From Nocardia sp. BSTN01 (GTDB taxonomy: Bacteria > Actinomycetota > Actinomycetes > Mycobacteriales > Mycobacteriaceae): 64,000 nt of DNA. Position numbers and translations under genes: made by a program. Below the pieces are notes generated by a model. The model saw nothing but the letters and a program-made list of their open reading frames with translations. It had not been told where the DNA came from and ran no database searches. Positions 15,482 to 28,582 of the stretch are shown piece by piece; within the stretch, counting starts at the first letter, position 1, and each line of letters begins with the position of its first letter. The stretch spans positions 62,001 to 126,000 of the forward strand of contig NZ_JADKYP010000015.1 in the NCBI RefSeq assembly GCF_015354405.1. The letters are read 5' to 3'.

Positions 15482-18400
15482 TCACCCGCCGAAGACGCGC
15501 TCGACAACTGTCTTCGCCCGCCGCGTGACGCGCATGTAGTGGTCGAGGAATTCGCTGCCGTCGTCGGTCGGCCAGCCCGCTACCCGGGCCACGGCCGAGA
15601 GCAACGGCCCGGGCCCGGGCAGCTGGTCGGCGGGTTTGCCGCGCACCAGCACCAGGGCGTTGCGGGCCTTGGTCGCGGTGAGCCAGGCATCGCGCAGCAG
15701 CTCCACATCGAGGGCGTCGAGGAGTTTGTCGCGCTCGATCACCGTGAGACATTCGAGGGTCGAGGTGTTGTGCAGATCGGGCACCTCGTGCGCGTGCTGC
15801 AGTTGCAGCAGCTGCACGGTCCACTCGATATCGGCGAGACCACCGCGGCCCAGTTTGGTGTGGGTGGCCGGATTCGCGCCGCGGGGCAGGCGCTCGGAGT
15901 CGACCCTCGCCTTGATCCGCCGGATCTCGCGCACGGCCTCCTCGGAGACACCGCCCTTGGGATAACGGACCGGGTCGATGGAATGCAGGAACCGCAGACC
16001 CAGCTCCTCGTTGCCGGCGACCTGATGCGCGCGCAGCAGCGCCTGCACTTCCCACGGCTGCGCCCACTGCTGGTAGTAGGCGCGATACGCGGCCAGGGTC
16101 CGGACCAGGGCACCGTTGCGTCCCTCCGGCCGCAGTCCGGCGTCGACCTGCAGCGGCGGATCGGTACTGGGCGCACCGAGGAGCCGCTGCACCTGTTCGG
16201 CCACGCCGATCGCCCACTTCACCGCGACCGTCTCATCCGCGCCGGGGCGCGGATCGCAGACGAACAGCACGTCGGCGTCGGATCCGTAGCCCAGTTCCAT
16301 CCCGCCGAGCCGGCCCATGCCGATCACCGCGAAGTCCGCGGGCGCGGGCGCGGCGTGTTCGGCCTCCCAGGCCCGGATCACGGCCTGCAGCGACGCCTCG
16401 AGCACGGCGACCCACACCGACGACAGCGCCCGGCACACCCGCGGCACCTCCAGCATGCCGAGCACATCGGCGGAGGCGATGCGGGCCAGCTCGTGGCGGC
16501 GCAGCGAGCGGGCGGTGGCGACGGCGCGCCGGGGCTCGTCGTAGCGGGCGGCCCCGGCCAGGATGCTGGAACGCACGTCCTCGGCCTTCGGGCTCAGCAG
16601 CAGCGGCCCGTCGGGTCCGTCGGCGAACATCCGGATGGTCTCGGGCGCGTTGATCAGCAGATCCGGCAGATAGGCCGAGGAGCCGAGCACGATCATCAGC
16701 CGCTGCGCGATCGCGCCCTCGTCGCGCAGTTCGCGCAGGAACCAGATCTGATCGTCGAGGCCCTCCGACACCCGCCGGTAGGCCAGCAGCCCGGCATCGG
16801 GATTCGGTGTGTCACCGAGCCATTCGAGCAGAGTCGGCAATAACAGCGCCTGGATGCGGCCCTTGCGTCCCACCTCGCCGGTGAGTGCCTTGAGGTGGCC
16901 GAGGGCGTTCTCCGGGGCGGCGTAGCCGAGGGCGGCGAGCTGACGGACCGCGGCCTGCGGGCTCAGCCGCAACGCGGCGGCGTCGAGGCGGGCCACCGAT
17001 TCCAGCAGCGGGCGATAGAACAGCTTCGCGTGCAGCCGGCGCACCCGCAGTGTGTTGCGCTTGATCTCGCTACGCAGCACCCCGACCGCGTCCTGGCGGC
17101 CGTCGGGACGCATATGCGCGGCGCGGGCGAGCCAGCGCATCCCCTCCTCGTCGTCGGACGCGGGCAGGGTGTGGGTGCGCTTGAGCCGTTGCAGTTGCAG
17201 GCGGTGCTCGAGCAGGCGCAGGAATTCGTAGGAAGCGGTGAGGTTGGCGGCGTCGTCGCGGCCCACATAGCCGCGCACGGCCAGCGCCGTCAGCGCCTCG
17301 ACCGTGCCCGGCACGTGCAGCGATTCATCCGCCTTACCGTGGACCAACTGCAGCAGTTGCACCGCGAATTCGACGTCGCGCAGGCTGCCGTGGCCGAGCT
17401 TCAGTTCCCGCTCGCGCATGTCCTCGGGCACCAGGCTCTCGACCCGGCGCCGCATCGCCTGCACGTCGGAGACGAAATCCGGTCGTTCCGAGGCGCTCCA
17501 CACCATCGGCATCAACGCCTCGCCGTACTGCCTGCCGAGTTCCAGATCGCCGGTGGCGGGGCGGTTCTTCAGCAGCGCCTGGAATTCCCAGGTGCGCGCC
17601 CAGCGCTTGTAGTAGGTGATGTGCGAATCCAGGGTGCGCACCAGCGCCCCGGCCTTGCCTTCCGGGCGCAACGCGGCATCGACGTCGAAGAACGCGCTGC
17701 CGGCGATACCCATCATCTCCGCGGCAAGCCGGGTCGCGGTGGTGTCGGCGGGTTCGGCGACGAACACCACGTCCACATCGGAGACGTAATTCAGTTCGCG
17801 CGCACCGCATTTGCCCATCGCGACCACCGCCAGCCGGACCGGAACCGGCTCGTCGGGGCAGATCCGCGCCACCGCCACCGAGAGCGCGGCGGTGAGTGCG
17901 GCATCGGCGAGATCGGTGAGATGGTTGCCGACCTGCTGATACGGCAGCACCGGTTCGTTCTCTACGGTGGCGGCCAGATCGTGGGCGGCCAGCACCATCA
18001 GCTGATCGCGATATCGCTTGCGCAGCAAGGCGATCGCGTCGGGACCGGCGTGAGTGGCCCGATAGAGCATCGGGGCGGCGTTGGGCCCCGCCTCGGGCGT
18101 GGCGCCGACCGCGTCGAGCAGATCGTCGAGGATCTCCCGCGTGCTCGGCAGTTCCCGCCGCAGCAGCTGCCAGCTCGCCGGATCCGCGACCAGATGATCG
18201 GCGAACGCGCTCGACGAGCCGATCAACGCGAACAGTCTGCCACGCAACGACAGATCGGTGCGCACCGCGGAATCCAGTGCGGCCCAATCGGACCCGAGCG
18301 CCTCGCGCAGGCGGATCAGGGTCAGCAGCGCCAGATCGGCATCCGGCGACCGCGACAACGCCCACAGCAATGAAACACTGTCGACATTGTCCCAGGCGAG

Positions 18401-18490
18401 CTCTCGTAACGACGCGGCTGCCGTCGGCTCCAGCAATCCCAGCCGACCGGCACCGGGCACTGCGGGACGTGCAGTCGGTGGCCGGACCAT
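15482..18490 (-). CDS. glnE: Bifunctional glutamine synthetase adenylyltransferase/adenylyl-removing enzyme
   Basis: A 1002-residue enzyme that adds AMP to, and removes it from, GlnA1 (its target Tyr406 is in this window) in response to nitrogen status. It has the expected duplicated nucleotidyltransferase layout: the first active site near residues 232-241 ([10 protein letters not shown]), the second near 735 ([15 protein letters not shown]), each followed by a helical domain ([17 protein letters not shown] and [17 protein letters not shown]). The length is normal for actinobacterial GlnE. It is transcribed alone on the minus strand; panB lies upstream on the same strand, 300 bp away. Confidence 0.97.
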   Translation of the reverse strand: MVRPPTARPAVPGAGRLGLLEPTAAASLRELAWDNVDSVSLLWALSRSPDADLALLTLIRLREALGSDWAALDSAVRTDLSLRGRLFALIGSSSAFADHLVADPASWQLLRRELPSTREILDDLLDAVGATPEAGPNAAPMLYRATHAGPDAIALLRKRYRDQLMVLAAHDLAATVENEPVLPYQQVGNHLTDLADAALTAALSVAVARICPDEPVPVRLAVVAMGKCGARELNYVSDVDVVFVAEPADTTATRLAAEMMGIAGSAFFDVDAALRPEGKAGALVRTLDSHITYYKRWARTWEFQALLKNRPATGDLELGRQYGEALMPMVWSASERPDFVSDVQAMRRRVESLVPEDMRERELKLGHGSLRDVEFAVQLLQLVHGKADESLHVPGTVEALTALAVRGYVGRDDAANLTASYEFLRLLEHRLQLQRLKRTHTLPASDDEEGMRWLARAAHMRPDGRQDAVGVLRSEIKRNTLRVRRLHAKLFYRPLLESVARLDAAALRLSPQAAVRQLAALGYAAPENALGHLKALTGEVGRKGRIQALLLPTLLEWLGDTPNPDAGLLAYRRVSEGLDDQIWFLRELRDEGAIAQRLMIVLGSSAYLPDLLINAPETIRMFADGPDGPLLLSPKAEDVRSSILAGAARYDEPRRAVATARSLRRHELARIASADVLGMLEVPRVCRALSSVWVAVLEASLQAVIRAWEAEHAAPAPADFAVIGMGRLGGMELGYGSDADVLFVCDPRPGADETVAVKWAIGVAEQVQRLLGAPSTDPPLQVDAGLRPEGRNGALVRTLAAYRAYYQQWAQPWEVQALLRAHQVAGNEELGLRFLHSIDPVRYPKGGVSEEAVREIRRIKARVDSERLPRGANPATHTKLGRGGLADIEWTVQLLQLQHAHEVPDLHNTSTLECLTVIERDKLLDALDVELLRDAWLTATKARNALVLVRGKPADQLPGPGPLLSAVARVAGWPTDDGSEFLDHYMRVTRRAKTVVERVFGG

Positions 18491-18746
18491 TCTCTCAAAT
18501 TACCGTTACGGCCGAGCATGCGGAAGTTGCCTGCTCGCGGGTGGTGGCGGGAGGCTCGCCCGCCTTCATCGCCGAGTCGATTCCCCTCGGCGAAGCCGTA
18601 GGAGCGCAGTCCCGCCCGCGGGTCACCGGGCCCGTGGGCGAGCTGTATGCGTCGCGATCCCGGCCTCGCTCCGATCATCACGCCGAACGCCCCGGGCCGC
18701 CGGCGCCGGTGCGAGACGCGGCATCGGCGTCGGCGGTGCGGTGAAA

Positions 18747-18782
18747 TCGACCGCGGGCAGCGTGCACGCAGCCCGCGGTCGA
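18747..18782. terminator. Hairpin downstream of panB
   Basis: Perfect 12-bp arms TCGACCGCGGGC and GCCCGCGGTCGA with a 12-nt loop, directly after the panB stop on the minus strand. The rest of the 300-bp gap to glnE (18491-18746) shows only minor GC hairpins and no gene. Confidence 0.7.
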
Positions 18783-18790
18783 CCCGTTCC

Positions 18791-19654
18791 TCAGAAACTG
18801 TGTTCCGGACCCGGGTAGGTCCCCTGCGCCACCTCGCGCGCGTATTCCGCTGCGGCGCTGCGCAATTCGTCACCCACGCGGCCGAAGCGCTTGACGAACT
18901 TGGCCGTCTTACCGCTGGTGTAGCCGGCCATGTCCTGCCAGACCAGGACCTGGGCGTCGCAGTCGCTGCCGGCGCCGATGCCGACGGTCGGGATGGTCAG
19001 CTTGTTGGTGACCTGACCGGCCAGCTCGGCGGGCACCATCTCCATCACCACGGCCACGGCGCCGGCCTCCTGCACCGCGATGGCGTCGGCGATCAGCTGT
19101 TCGGCGCCGTCGCCGCGCCCCTGCACGCGGTAGCCGCCGAGGGTGTTGACGCTCTGCGGGGTGAAGCCGATATGCGCCACCACCGGGATGCCGGAGGCGG
19201 TGAGCCGGGCGATGTGCTCGGAAACGCGTTCTCCGCCTTCGAGTTTCACCGCGTGCGCACCCCCCTCCTTCATGAAGCGGGTGGCGCTGGCCAGCGCCTG
19301 TTCCGGAGAGCCCTCATAACTGCCGAACGGCAGGTCGGCCACCACCAGGGCGTGCGGCGCGCCGCGGACCACGCCACGTACCAGTGGCAGCAGTTCCTCG
19401 ATCGTGATCGGCACGGTGGTGTCGTAGCCGTAGACCACGTTGGCCGCCGAATCGCCGACCAGCAGCACGGGGATGCCGGCCTCTTCGAACAGTTTCGCGG
19501 TGGAGTAGTCGTAGGCGGTCAGCATCGCCCACTTCTCGCCCGCGGATTTCCATTGCTGCAGGTGCTGCACTCGCGTCTTCCGCCGGGAAGTTGTCGGTGC
19601 GGCGCCGTAGGCGGTGGTTTCGGAAGCAGGATTGTCCTGAGCAGCGGACATCAT
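18791..19654 (-). CDS. panB: 3-methyl-2-oxobutanoate hydroxymethyltransferase
   Basis: A 287-residue TIM-barrel enzyme that transfers a hydroxymethyl group from methylene-tetrahydrofolate to alpha-ketoisovalerate, the first committed step of pantothenate and CoA synthesis. Typical sequences are [56 protein letters not shown] and [20 protein letters not shown]. The start region MMSAAQ is preceded by AAAGGGAC. It is divergent from the Hip1-like gene, as panB and caeA are in M. tuberculosis. Confidence 0.97.
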   Translation of the reverse strand: MMSAAQDNPASETTAYGAAPTTSRRKTRVQHLQQWKSAGEKWAMLTAYDYSTAKLFEEAGIPVLLVGDSAANVVYGYDTTVPITIEELLPLVRGVVRGAPHALVVADLPFGSYEGSPEQALASATRFMKEGGAHAVKLEGGERVSEHIARLTASGIPVVAHIGFTPQSVNTLGGYRVQGRGDGAEQLIADAIAVQEAGAVAVVMEMVPAELAGQVTNKLTIPTVGIGAGSDCDAQVLVWQDMAGYTSGKTAKFVKRFGRVGDELRSAAAEYAREVAQGTYPGPEHSF

Positions 19655-19860
19655 CGTCCCTTTCGTCTGTCCTCGAGGCCCGATCGGGTCCCCGGGTTGC
19701 TATGACCCGTCCAGTCTGCCACCGCGGCATGGCCGCTATTAAGGCGTGCCCGGGATGGGATTTGTCACACGCGGTGGGAGCGACGCGGCCGGAGGAGGCA
19801 GCCTGCGTAACCACGGAGGCCGCCGCGGACACCGCGATGATCACAGGCGGAGATGGAAGG

Positions 19861-21411
19861 ATGGCGCGCATGTCCTTGTCGCGATCCGGTCGCGTCGCAG
19901 CCGCGGTGGCCCTGATGTGTGTGGCCGCCGCCTGCTCGTCGACGTCGAAGAATCACCCCGTCGCCCCGCCGTCCGCGCCGAGTCCGGCCGCGCTGCAGAA
20001 GTACTACACCCAGGTTCCGTCGTGGGGTAGCTGTGACGGGTTCGGCGATTCCTCGACCCGGTTCCCGCAGGGCACCGAATGCACGCACATCTCGGTGCCG
20101 ATCGATTACGACAAGCCCGAGGGCGCGACCGCGCAGATCGCGGTCTCCCGGATCAAGGCGACCGGGCAGCGCATCGGATCGCTGCTGTTCAACCCGGGCG
20201 GTCCCGGCCAGGCCGGACTGTGGATGGCCGCGCAGGGCCAGGACACCCCGCTCGCGCAGCGGTTCGACCGGATCGGTTTCGACCCGCGCGGCGTCGGCGC
20301 GTCCACGCCGCTGATCGAATGCCTGACCGGGCAGCAATGGGATCAGCAGCGCGCCGAACCGCCCAAGGACTACACCCCCGCCGGCATCGCGGCCGCCGAG
20401 CAGGAGAACAAGGATTTCGCGGCGCACTGCACCGAGAAGACCGGCAACGAATTCCTCGCCCACGTCGGCACCCGCGAGGTCGTGCAGGACATGGACATCA
20501 TCCGGGGGGTGCTCGGCGACGACAAACTGAACTACGTCGGCTACTCCTACGGCACCCGGCTCGGCTACACCTACGCCGAGAAGTTCCCGGACAAGGTGCG
20601 GGCCATGGTGCTCGACGGCGCTCTCGATCCGGACGCCGATCCGGAGAAGGAATCGGTGCAGCAGGCCGCCGGATTCCAGAAGGCGTTCGACGCCTACGCC
20701 GCCGACTGTGCGAGCAAACCGGACTGCCCGCTCGGGCAGGACGCGACCCAGGCGGTGGCCCGCTTCCACGATCTGGTCAACCCGCTCTGGGACCACCCGG
20801 CCGAGACCCGGGACGGCCGTGGCCTCACCTACAGCGACGCCGTCACCGGCGTACAGAACACCCTCTATGCCGAGGACAGCTGGAATGTGCTGAGCGCGGG
20901 CCTGGCTCAGCTGGCCAAGGGCAAGGGCGACATCCTGCTGCAGCTCGCCGATCTCTACGACGGCCGCGGCAAGGACGGCACCTACGACAATTCGCAGGAC
21001 GCGTTCCTGGCCATCCACTGCGTCGACGATCCGGCCATCAAGGACCGCGCCGAAACCGATGAGCAGGACGCCGAATACCGTAAGGTTGCCCCGTTCCTCG
21101 ACGACGGCCACGCCACCGGGCAGGCGCCGCTCGAGATGTGCGCGTTCTGGCCCGTGCCCAACAGCGGCTCCCCGCACAACATTTCCGCACCGGGCCTGCC
21201 CAAGACCGTCGTCATCTCCACGACCGCGGATCCGGCCACGCCGTATCAGGCCGGTGTCGATCTGGCCCATCAGCTGAGCGCGGCGCTGATCACCAACAAG
21301 GGAACCCGGCACACGGCATTCCTCTCCGGCGGCGTGCCGTGCGTCGACGATGCCGTATTCGCCTACCTCACGGACCTGAAGACACCCCCGGAAGGGCTCA
21401 CCTGCGGCTGA
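19861..21411 (+). CDS. Hip1/CaeA-like serine protease lipoprotein (TAP-like C-terminal domain)
   Basis: A 516-residue exported alpha/beta hydrolase. The start at 19861 has GGAGATGGAAGG upstream. The signal peptide ends in a lipobox (LMCVAAACSST, Cys25). Catalytic triad: Ser229 in YVGYSYGTRLG, Asp in STTADPATP, His in GTRHTAFLSGG. The C-terminal TAP-like domain carries paired cysteines. M. tuberculosis Hip1 (Rv2224c) is a cell-envelope serine protease that cleaves GroEL2 and affects envelope properties. Position next to panB and glnA2 supports orthology with Hip1 or its neighbour Rv2223c. It is followed by glnA2 on the same strand after 73 bp. Confidence 0.9.
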   Translation: MARMSLSRSGRVAAAVALMCVAAACSSTSKNHPVAPPSAPSPAALQKYYTQVPSWGSCDGFGDSSTRFPQGTECTHISVPIDYDKPEGATAQIAVSRIKATGQRIGSLLFNPGGPGQAGLWMAAQGQDTPLAQRFDRIGFDPRGVGASTPLIECLTGQQWDQQRAEPPKDYTPAGIAAAEQENKDFAAHCTEKTGNEFLAHVGTREVVQDMDIIRGVLGDDKLNYVGYSYGTRLGYTYAEKFPDKVRAMVLDGALDPDADPEKESVQQAAGFQKAFDAYAADCASKPDCPLGQDATQAVARFHDLVNPLWDHPAETRDGRGLTYSDAVTGVQNTLYAEDSWNVLSAGLAQLAKGKGDILLQLADLYDGRGKDGTYDNSQDAFLAIHCVDDPAIKDRAETDEQDAEYRKVAPFLDDGHATGQAPLEMCAFWPVPNSGSPHNISAPGLPKTVVISTTADPATPYQAGVDLAHQLSAALITNKGTRHTAFLSGGVPCVDDAVFAYLTDLKTPPEGLTCG

Positions 21412-21445
21412 CGCCACACATGCGGACCGGCGGTTGTTGCACGAT

Positions 21446-21461
21446 GTAACACGGATTTAAC
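21446..21461 (+). promoter_or_regulatory. Weak GlnR-like site upstream of glnA2
   Basis: GTAAC-N6-TTAAC matches the GlnR pattern GTnAC-N6-GnAAC except at the first base of the second half. It is 24 bp before the glnA2 start. It is a single site without the second pair seen at glnA1, so only tentative. Confidence 0.3.
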
Positions 21462-21484
21462 CGCGGGTGCCTACGCTCGCGCGT

Positions 21485-22822
21485 ATGGATCGCCAGAAGG
21501 AATTCGTGCTGCGGACGCTCGAGGAGCGGGACATCCGCTTCGTGCGACTCTGGTTCACCGACGTCCTGGGATATCTGAAGTCGGTGGCGATCGCCCCCGC
21601 GGAGCTGGAAGGCGCCTTCGAGGAGGGCATCGGATTCGACGGCTCGGCGATCGAGGGCTTCGCCCGGGTGTCGGAGGCCGATATGGTCGCCAAGCCCGAT
21701 CCGTCGACGTTCCAGGTGCTGCCCTGGTCCACCAGCAAGGGCCATCAGCATTCGGCGCGCATGTTCTGCGATATCGCGATGCCCGACGGATCGCCGTCGT
21801 GGGCCGATCCGCGCCACGTGCTGCGCCGACAGTTGAACAAGGCCGGTGACCTGGGCTTCAGCTGCTACGTGCATCCGGAGATCGAATTCTTCCTGATCCG
21901 TTCGGCACTCAAGGAGGGCCGCCCGGTGCCCGCCGACAACGGCGGGTTCTTCGACCAGGCCGTGCACGACGAGGCGCCGAACTTCCGCCGCCACGCCATC
22001 GACGCGCTCGAATCGATGGGTATCTCGGTGGAGTTCAGCCACCACGAGGGTGCGCCCGGCCAGCAGGAGATCGACCTGCGCTACGCCGACGCGCTGTCGA
22101 TGGCCGACAACGTGATGACCTTCCGCTACCTCATCAAAGAGGTCGCCATCGACGAGGGCGTGCGGGCCTCGTTCATGCCCAAACCCTTCTCCGACCACCC
22201 GGGTTCGGCCATGCACACCCACATGAGCCTGTTCGAGGGTGAGCACAACGCCTTCGCCGATCCCGACGACCCGAACAACCTGTCCGAGACCGCGCGCGCG
22301 TTCATCGCGGGCATTCTCGAACACGCCAACGAGATCAGCGCCGTCACCAACCAGTGGGTGAACTCCTACAAGCGCCTGATCCACGGCGGCGAGGCGCCGA
22401 CCGCCGCGTCCTGGGGCCGGTCGAATCGTTCTGCGCTGGTCCGCGTTCCGATGTACACGCCGAACAAGCAGTCCTCGCGGCGGGTCGAGATCCGCAGCCC
22501 TGATTCCGCCTGCAATCCGTATCTGGCCTTCGCGGTGCTGCTGGCCGCGGGCCTGCGCGGCATCGAGAAGGGGTACACGCTGCCGCCCGAGGCCGAGGAC
22601 GACGTGTGGTCGCTGACCACCGCCGAACGTCGCGCGATGGGCTTTCGCGAGCTGCCCTCGACCCTGGACGAGGCGCTGCGGGCGATGGAACGGTCGGAAC
22701 TGGTCGCCGAAACCCTCGGCGAGCACGTGTTCGACTTCTTCCTGCGCAACAAGCGCCACGAGTGGGCCACCTACCGCGCCCAGGTCACGCCGTGGGAGCT
22801 GGGCGAGTACCTGACACTGTGA
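21485..22822 (+). CDS. glnA2: Glutamine synthetase-like enzyme GlnA2 (no adenylylation tyrosine)
   Basis: A 445-residue glutamine synthetase fold protein. Motifs are GFDGSAIEGFARV, HHEGAPGQQEIDLRYADAL, SFMPKPFSDHPGSAMHTHMS, and RRVEIRSPDSACNPYLAF. At the loop where GlnA1 has Tyr406, this protein has Trp375 (EAEDDVWSLTTAER), so it should not respond to GlnE. The order Hip1-like/glnA2 matches M. tuberculosis Rv2222c. It could be a minor glutamine synthetase or, as reported for the Streptomyces coelicolor enzyme of the same name, a gamma-glutamylpolyamine synthetase. A perfect hairpin terminates it. Confidence 0.93.
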   Translation: MDRQKEFVLRTLEERDIRFVRLWFTDVLGYLKSVAIAPAELEGAFEEGIGFDGSAIEGFARVSEADMVAKPDPSTFQVLPWSTSKGHQHSARMFCDIAMPDGSPSWADPRHVLRRQLNKAGDLGFSCYVHPEIEFFLIRSALKEGRPVPADNGGFFDQAVHDEAPNFRRHAIDALESMGISVEFSHHEGAPGQQEIDLRYADALSMADNVMTFRYLIKEVAIDEGVRASFMPKPFSDHPGSAMHTHMSLFEGEHNAFADPDDPNNLSETARAFIAGILEHANEISAVTNQWVNSYKRLIHGGEAPTAASWGRSNRSALVRVPMYTPNKQSSRRVEIRSPDSACNPYLAFAVLLAAGLRGIEKGYTLPPEAEDDVWSLTTAERRAMGFRELPSTLDEALRAMERSELVAETLGEHVFDFFLRNKRHEWATYRAQVTPWELGEYLTL

Positions 22823-22828
22823 TCGGCT

Positions 22829-22858
22829 GTGCGAGACCGGCTTCGGCCGGTCTCGCAC
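22829..22858. terminator. Strong terminator after glnA2
   Basis: A perfect 13-bp stem (GTGCGAGACCGGC and complement) closed by a TTCG tetraloop, 6 bp past the glnA2 stop. Confidence 0.88.
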
Positions 22859-22889
22859 CGACGATCGGCGAGCAGGTTAGGTTGTCCCG

Positions 22890-23783
22890 GTGAACGCGCC
22901 TGTATCGGTGGCCGACCAGCCACTGCCACCGCTGATCGACTGGGCCACCGCGGAACTCGCGAACCTGGGGCTGACCGTGACCGGTGCGCAGGAGATGCGG
23001 CGGCGGGACTGGACGCTGCTCGCGCGCATCGACACCGACGGCGGAGCCGTCTGGGCGAAGGCGAGTGCGCGTGCGTTCGCCCACGAGGGCCCGCTGCTGG
23101 CGGCGCTGGATCGGATCGTTCCGGGTTCGGTGCCGAAACCCCTTGCGGTACAGCGTGAGAAGGGGTGGTTCCTGGGAAGCGACGGTGGCGAGACCATGCG
23201 GACCGGACCGCTCGACCGGCAGTTCACCCTCGACGGCACCGACGCGCCGCCACCGCGGCCGCCGGGCTGGGAATCGGTGCTGCGCTCCTACGCGGCCCTG
23301 CAGCACACCCTGTGCACGCACGCGGAGTCGTTGCGCGACACCGGAACTCCGCATCTGCCACCGGCGCGTCTGATCGAGGTCTACCACCATTTCGCCGATC
23401 GAGCCCCGGGACTGGAGCACGCGATCGAGTCGGCCGCCGCCGAACTCGCGCAGTACGACCGGCTGAGCGTGGAACACAACGACCTGTATCCGGGCCACGT
23501 CTTCCGCACCACCGCCGCGGTGTTCGACTGGGGCGATGCACTGCTCACCCATCCCTTCCTGTCCGTGCGCACGTTCCGGGACCCGCAGCGAGCGGCTTAT
23601 TTCGACGCCTGGCGCGAACTGGCCACCGTCACCGACCGCGAGATCGAGCTGGCCGAACGCCTCGCGCCCCTGACCACCCTGCATTCGTGGCTGACCATCG
23701 ACACCGCGCCGGGCCGCCCGGCCGAACGATTCGCGCCCTTCGTCACCGAGATGCTGGACCAGCTGCGCGCGAACTTCGCCTGA
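22890..23783 (+). CDS. Aminoglycoside phosphotransferase-fold kinase
   Basis: A 297-residue protein starting at GTG. The catalytic and metal-binding motifs of the APH/choline kinase fold are present: SVEHNDLYPGHVF (catalytic Asp with the following His) and AVFDWGDALLTHPF (metal-binding Asp). The N-lobe (AVWAKASARAFAHEGPLLAAL) contains a likely nucleotide-binding Lys. Such proteins phosphorylate small molecules or antibiotics; nothing identifies the substrate. It follows the glnA2 terminator closely and may start a new transcript that includes the lipoprotein and peptidase genes. Confidence 0.82.
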   Translation: MNAPVSVADQPLPPLIDWATAELANLGLTVTGAQEMRRRDWTLLARIDTDGGAVWAKASARAFAHEGPLLAALDRIVPGSVPKPLAVQREKGWFLGSDGGETMRTGPLDRQFTLDGTDAPPPRPPGWESVLRSYAALQHTLCTHAESLRDTGTPHLPPARLIEVYHHFADRAPGLEHAIESAAAELAQYDRLSVEHNDLYPGHVFRTTAAVFDWGDALLTHPFLSVRTFRDPQRAAYFDAWRELATVTDREIELAERLAPLTTLHSWLTIDTAPGRPAERFAPFVTEMLDQLRANFA

Positions 23784-26151
<2,368 letters not shown>

Positions 26152-26164
<13 letters not shown>

Positions 26165-27621
26165 TCGGCGCCCTCGCGCGCATCCGCCGGAAAGGTGAAG
26201 CCCACCACGCGTTTATCGGGATCCGCGATGTCCAGGCGCACGCGCACCCGCCGGCCCTCCGGCGGCGATCCGGTGCATTTGGCGAGCACCGGCGGCTCGG
26301 CGACGAAGATTTCGGCGGATCGGTTGCCGTTGCCCTCGCGAATGACCACCGCCTCGAAGGTGTCGCCCAGACGTGGTGCGAGAACGGTGGATTCGGTGAG
26401 GTCGATGCACGCGCGTTCGAGTTTGCCGCCGACCGCGTCGCTGCGCCGCATCGTATCCGCGGCGGCGCCGAGTCCGTCGCGAACCCAGTGCGGTACCGGG
26501 GTGCCGGCGCAGCGAGCCAGGCAGATTTCGGTGGCGTACCGGTCGGCGAGGCGGCGCAGCGGCGCCGTCACATGGGCGTAGGCCGCGCCGATGCCGCTGT
26601 GCTGCACCACATCCGGCGCTTCACCGTCGAGCACGGTGTAGGACGCGCCGCGCAGCAGGCTGGTCGCCTCGGAGTTGAGCACCAGCGCGGCGGGGGTGTT
26701 CGGATCCAGTCCGGCCAGCATCCGGCCCACCGGCATCCCGGCGGGCCAGGGCACGCCGAGCGCGGCGGCGGTGCGGCGCATGGACGCGATCGCAGAGGCC
26801 GGTGGCGCGGGCATGGTGCGCAACAGTCCGATGCGAGCGTCGGAATCGTTGTCCGCCAGCATGATCCGGGCCGCGCAGATGCCGGTGAGCAGGGAGACCT
26901 GTTCGTTCCAGTCGTCGGCGGCGGTGCGCGGTTCGACCGCCAACTGCCAGTGTTCGGTGTCGTGGTCGCGCCCGTCGGGGATCACCGATTGCGCGGGCAG
27001 CCGCAGTTCGATCGCGCCGCGGGCCAGGCCGGCCTCGATGCGCAGGCGGCCGAACTCCGGCAGTGCGGCGATCGAGGGGTGCAGGCGGCCGGCGCCGGCG
27101 TCGGCCTGGACGCCGGGATAGTCGAGGCGGGCGCGGGAACGAACCAGGGCGCGCTGCACCGAAAAGCGTTGCGGCTCTGCCTTGTCGTCACAGTCGATGG
27201 TCCACAGGGCGGCCGGACGAACCGCCCCGGGCAGCAGACTGGCCGACCCTTCCGAGAGCACCGGCGGATGCAGCGGCACGATGCCGTCGGGGAGATAGAA
27301 GCTTTGCCCCCTTGCGAGGGATTCCCGCGCGAGCGCGCCGTCGGGCGCGACCACCGCGCCCACATCGGCGATGGCGTAGTGCAGCAGGAATCCGGTCGGG
27401 GTGCGTTCGAGATGCAGCGCCTGGTCGAGATCCATGGCGCCGGGTGGGTCGATCGTCACGAACGGGATGTCGGTGCGATCGGCCCGGACGCCCGCGAACG
27501 CATCGGCTGCGTCGCGGGCCTCCGAGACCGCCTCGGACGGATATTCCGAGGCGAGTCCGAATTCGGATCGCACGACACCGAAGTCCACCGGTGCCGAGAC
27601 GATCCTGGGATGCAGTTCCAC
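26152..27621 (-). CDS. RNB-domain (RNase II/R-type) ribonuclease
   Basis: A 489-residue RNB protein. The catalytic block is DIPFVTIDPPGAMDLDQAL, with the aspartates that bind magnesium, followed by GFLLHYAIADVGAVV and YATEICLARC. RNB enzymes are processive 3'-5' exoribonucleases. This is the shorter actinobacterial form: the N-terminal cold-shock domains of classical RNase II/R are absent, and only a short C-terminal S1-like region (DTFEAVVIREGNGNRSAEIF) is suggested. It is transcribed convergently with the CHAD gene and is 15 bp downstream of the small secreted-protein gene. Confidence 0.88.
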
Positions 27622-27636
27622 GCGGGGCGCTGAACC

Positions 27637-27969
27637 TTACTTGAGCGCCAGCATGGTGCCGTTCAGCTGATCGAACGGACCGTACACGGTGAAGACGACG
27701 CGGCCGTCGGGGTACTGCGACGACAGGGTCGCCGCGGCATCGAGAGCCTGGCCGAACGAGGCCGCCGACGGGTGCGGCAGGACCGCGATCGTCTGGCCGA
27801 CATGGGACTGGTGGACCCACTGGGTGTCACCCGGGCTGAGGTCCACCTGGACGCCACCCGGCAGCGGAGTGACCGCGACCGCGGACGCCGATCCCGCGCC
27901 CAGCACCGCAACACCCGACGCAGCTGCGGCGATCAACGCACCGGCCGCCAACTTGCGAACTACTCGCAT
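27637..27969 (-). CDS. Small secreted protein, 110 residues
   Basis: A signal peptide is clear (VRKLAAGALIAAAASGVAVLGAGSASA). The mature 80 residues begin VAVTPLPGGVQVDLSPGDTQWVHQ and contain no cysteines. The C-terminus VVFTVYGPFDQLNGTMLALK is hydrophobic and beta-like. No domain recognised; similar short exported proteins are common in Nocardia, from general knowledge. It lies just upstream of the RNB gene on the same strand. A weak AGCAGG ribosome site precedes the ATG. Confidence 0.72.
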   Translation of the reverse strand: MRVVRKLAAGALIAAAASGVAVLGAGSASAVAVTPLPGGVQVDLSPGDTQWVHQSHVGQTIAVLPHPSAASFGQALDAAATLSSQYPDGRVVFTVYGPFDQLNGTMLALK

Positions 27970-28582
27970 ATATACAGAACCTGCTTTCCGACACTCGTAG
28001 CACCCATAGCCACTGCCACCCCCGGCAGCGACACTTCCAACGGCCAACACTTTATGACGTCGATCACGGTTCCGGCCACTCCGGGGCGGTTCGTCGCACG
28101 GGACACGCCGAGACCAGGCGATTCGCCCGCATTTGCCGAGAATGCGCCCGCCCACCGGACCGGGCGTGAACCGAGGCGTGGACCGCGCCAACCGTCGGTG
28201 CCTGCGATTTCGCGCTCACCCACCGCGACGGCGGCAATGCGGTTTCTCCGAGTGCAACGGGGGTCGACGAATCGGCTCGAGTACGGCCCGCAACGATCGT
28301 CGAACCAGATCATTCCGGAAGGAAATAGCACACCATTCAGAGCGAACAGTCATAACTCGGACGACTCGGACCTACGTCCAGATCACGCTACCGTACGCCG
28401 AATCGGCCCGTCGAGTCCGTTTTCCGCTGGGCCTGCGACTGTCGGAGCGCGCTGTTACTGTTGCCGATGGTGACAGGCCACGGCGTACCCACGGATTCGG
28501 GGGTCCGTGCAGTAACGAGAGTGCGCCGCGCGGCGAGAGTCGTCGAGTAATAGTTCCTCGAGTACAAGGAGTTCCACACCGC
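27970..28582. other. 613-bp intergenic stretch
   Basis: Lies between the divergent small secreted-protein gene and a 31-residue gene. It contains a near-direct repeat (ACTCGGAC twice around 28353-28370). No recognisable gene, RNA or strong hairpin was found. It probably holds both promoters. Confidence 0.4.

Noticed and set aside
15080-18373. Two long plus-strand frames over glnE
   Set aside because: Both mirror the glnE reading frame in reverse; glnE has two complete nucleotidyltransferase motifs.
27970-28582. Possible gene in the 613-bp gap before the 31-residue gene
   Set aside because: The frames are short or compositionally biased and lack ribosome sites.
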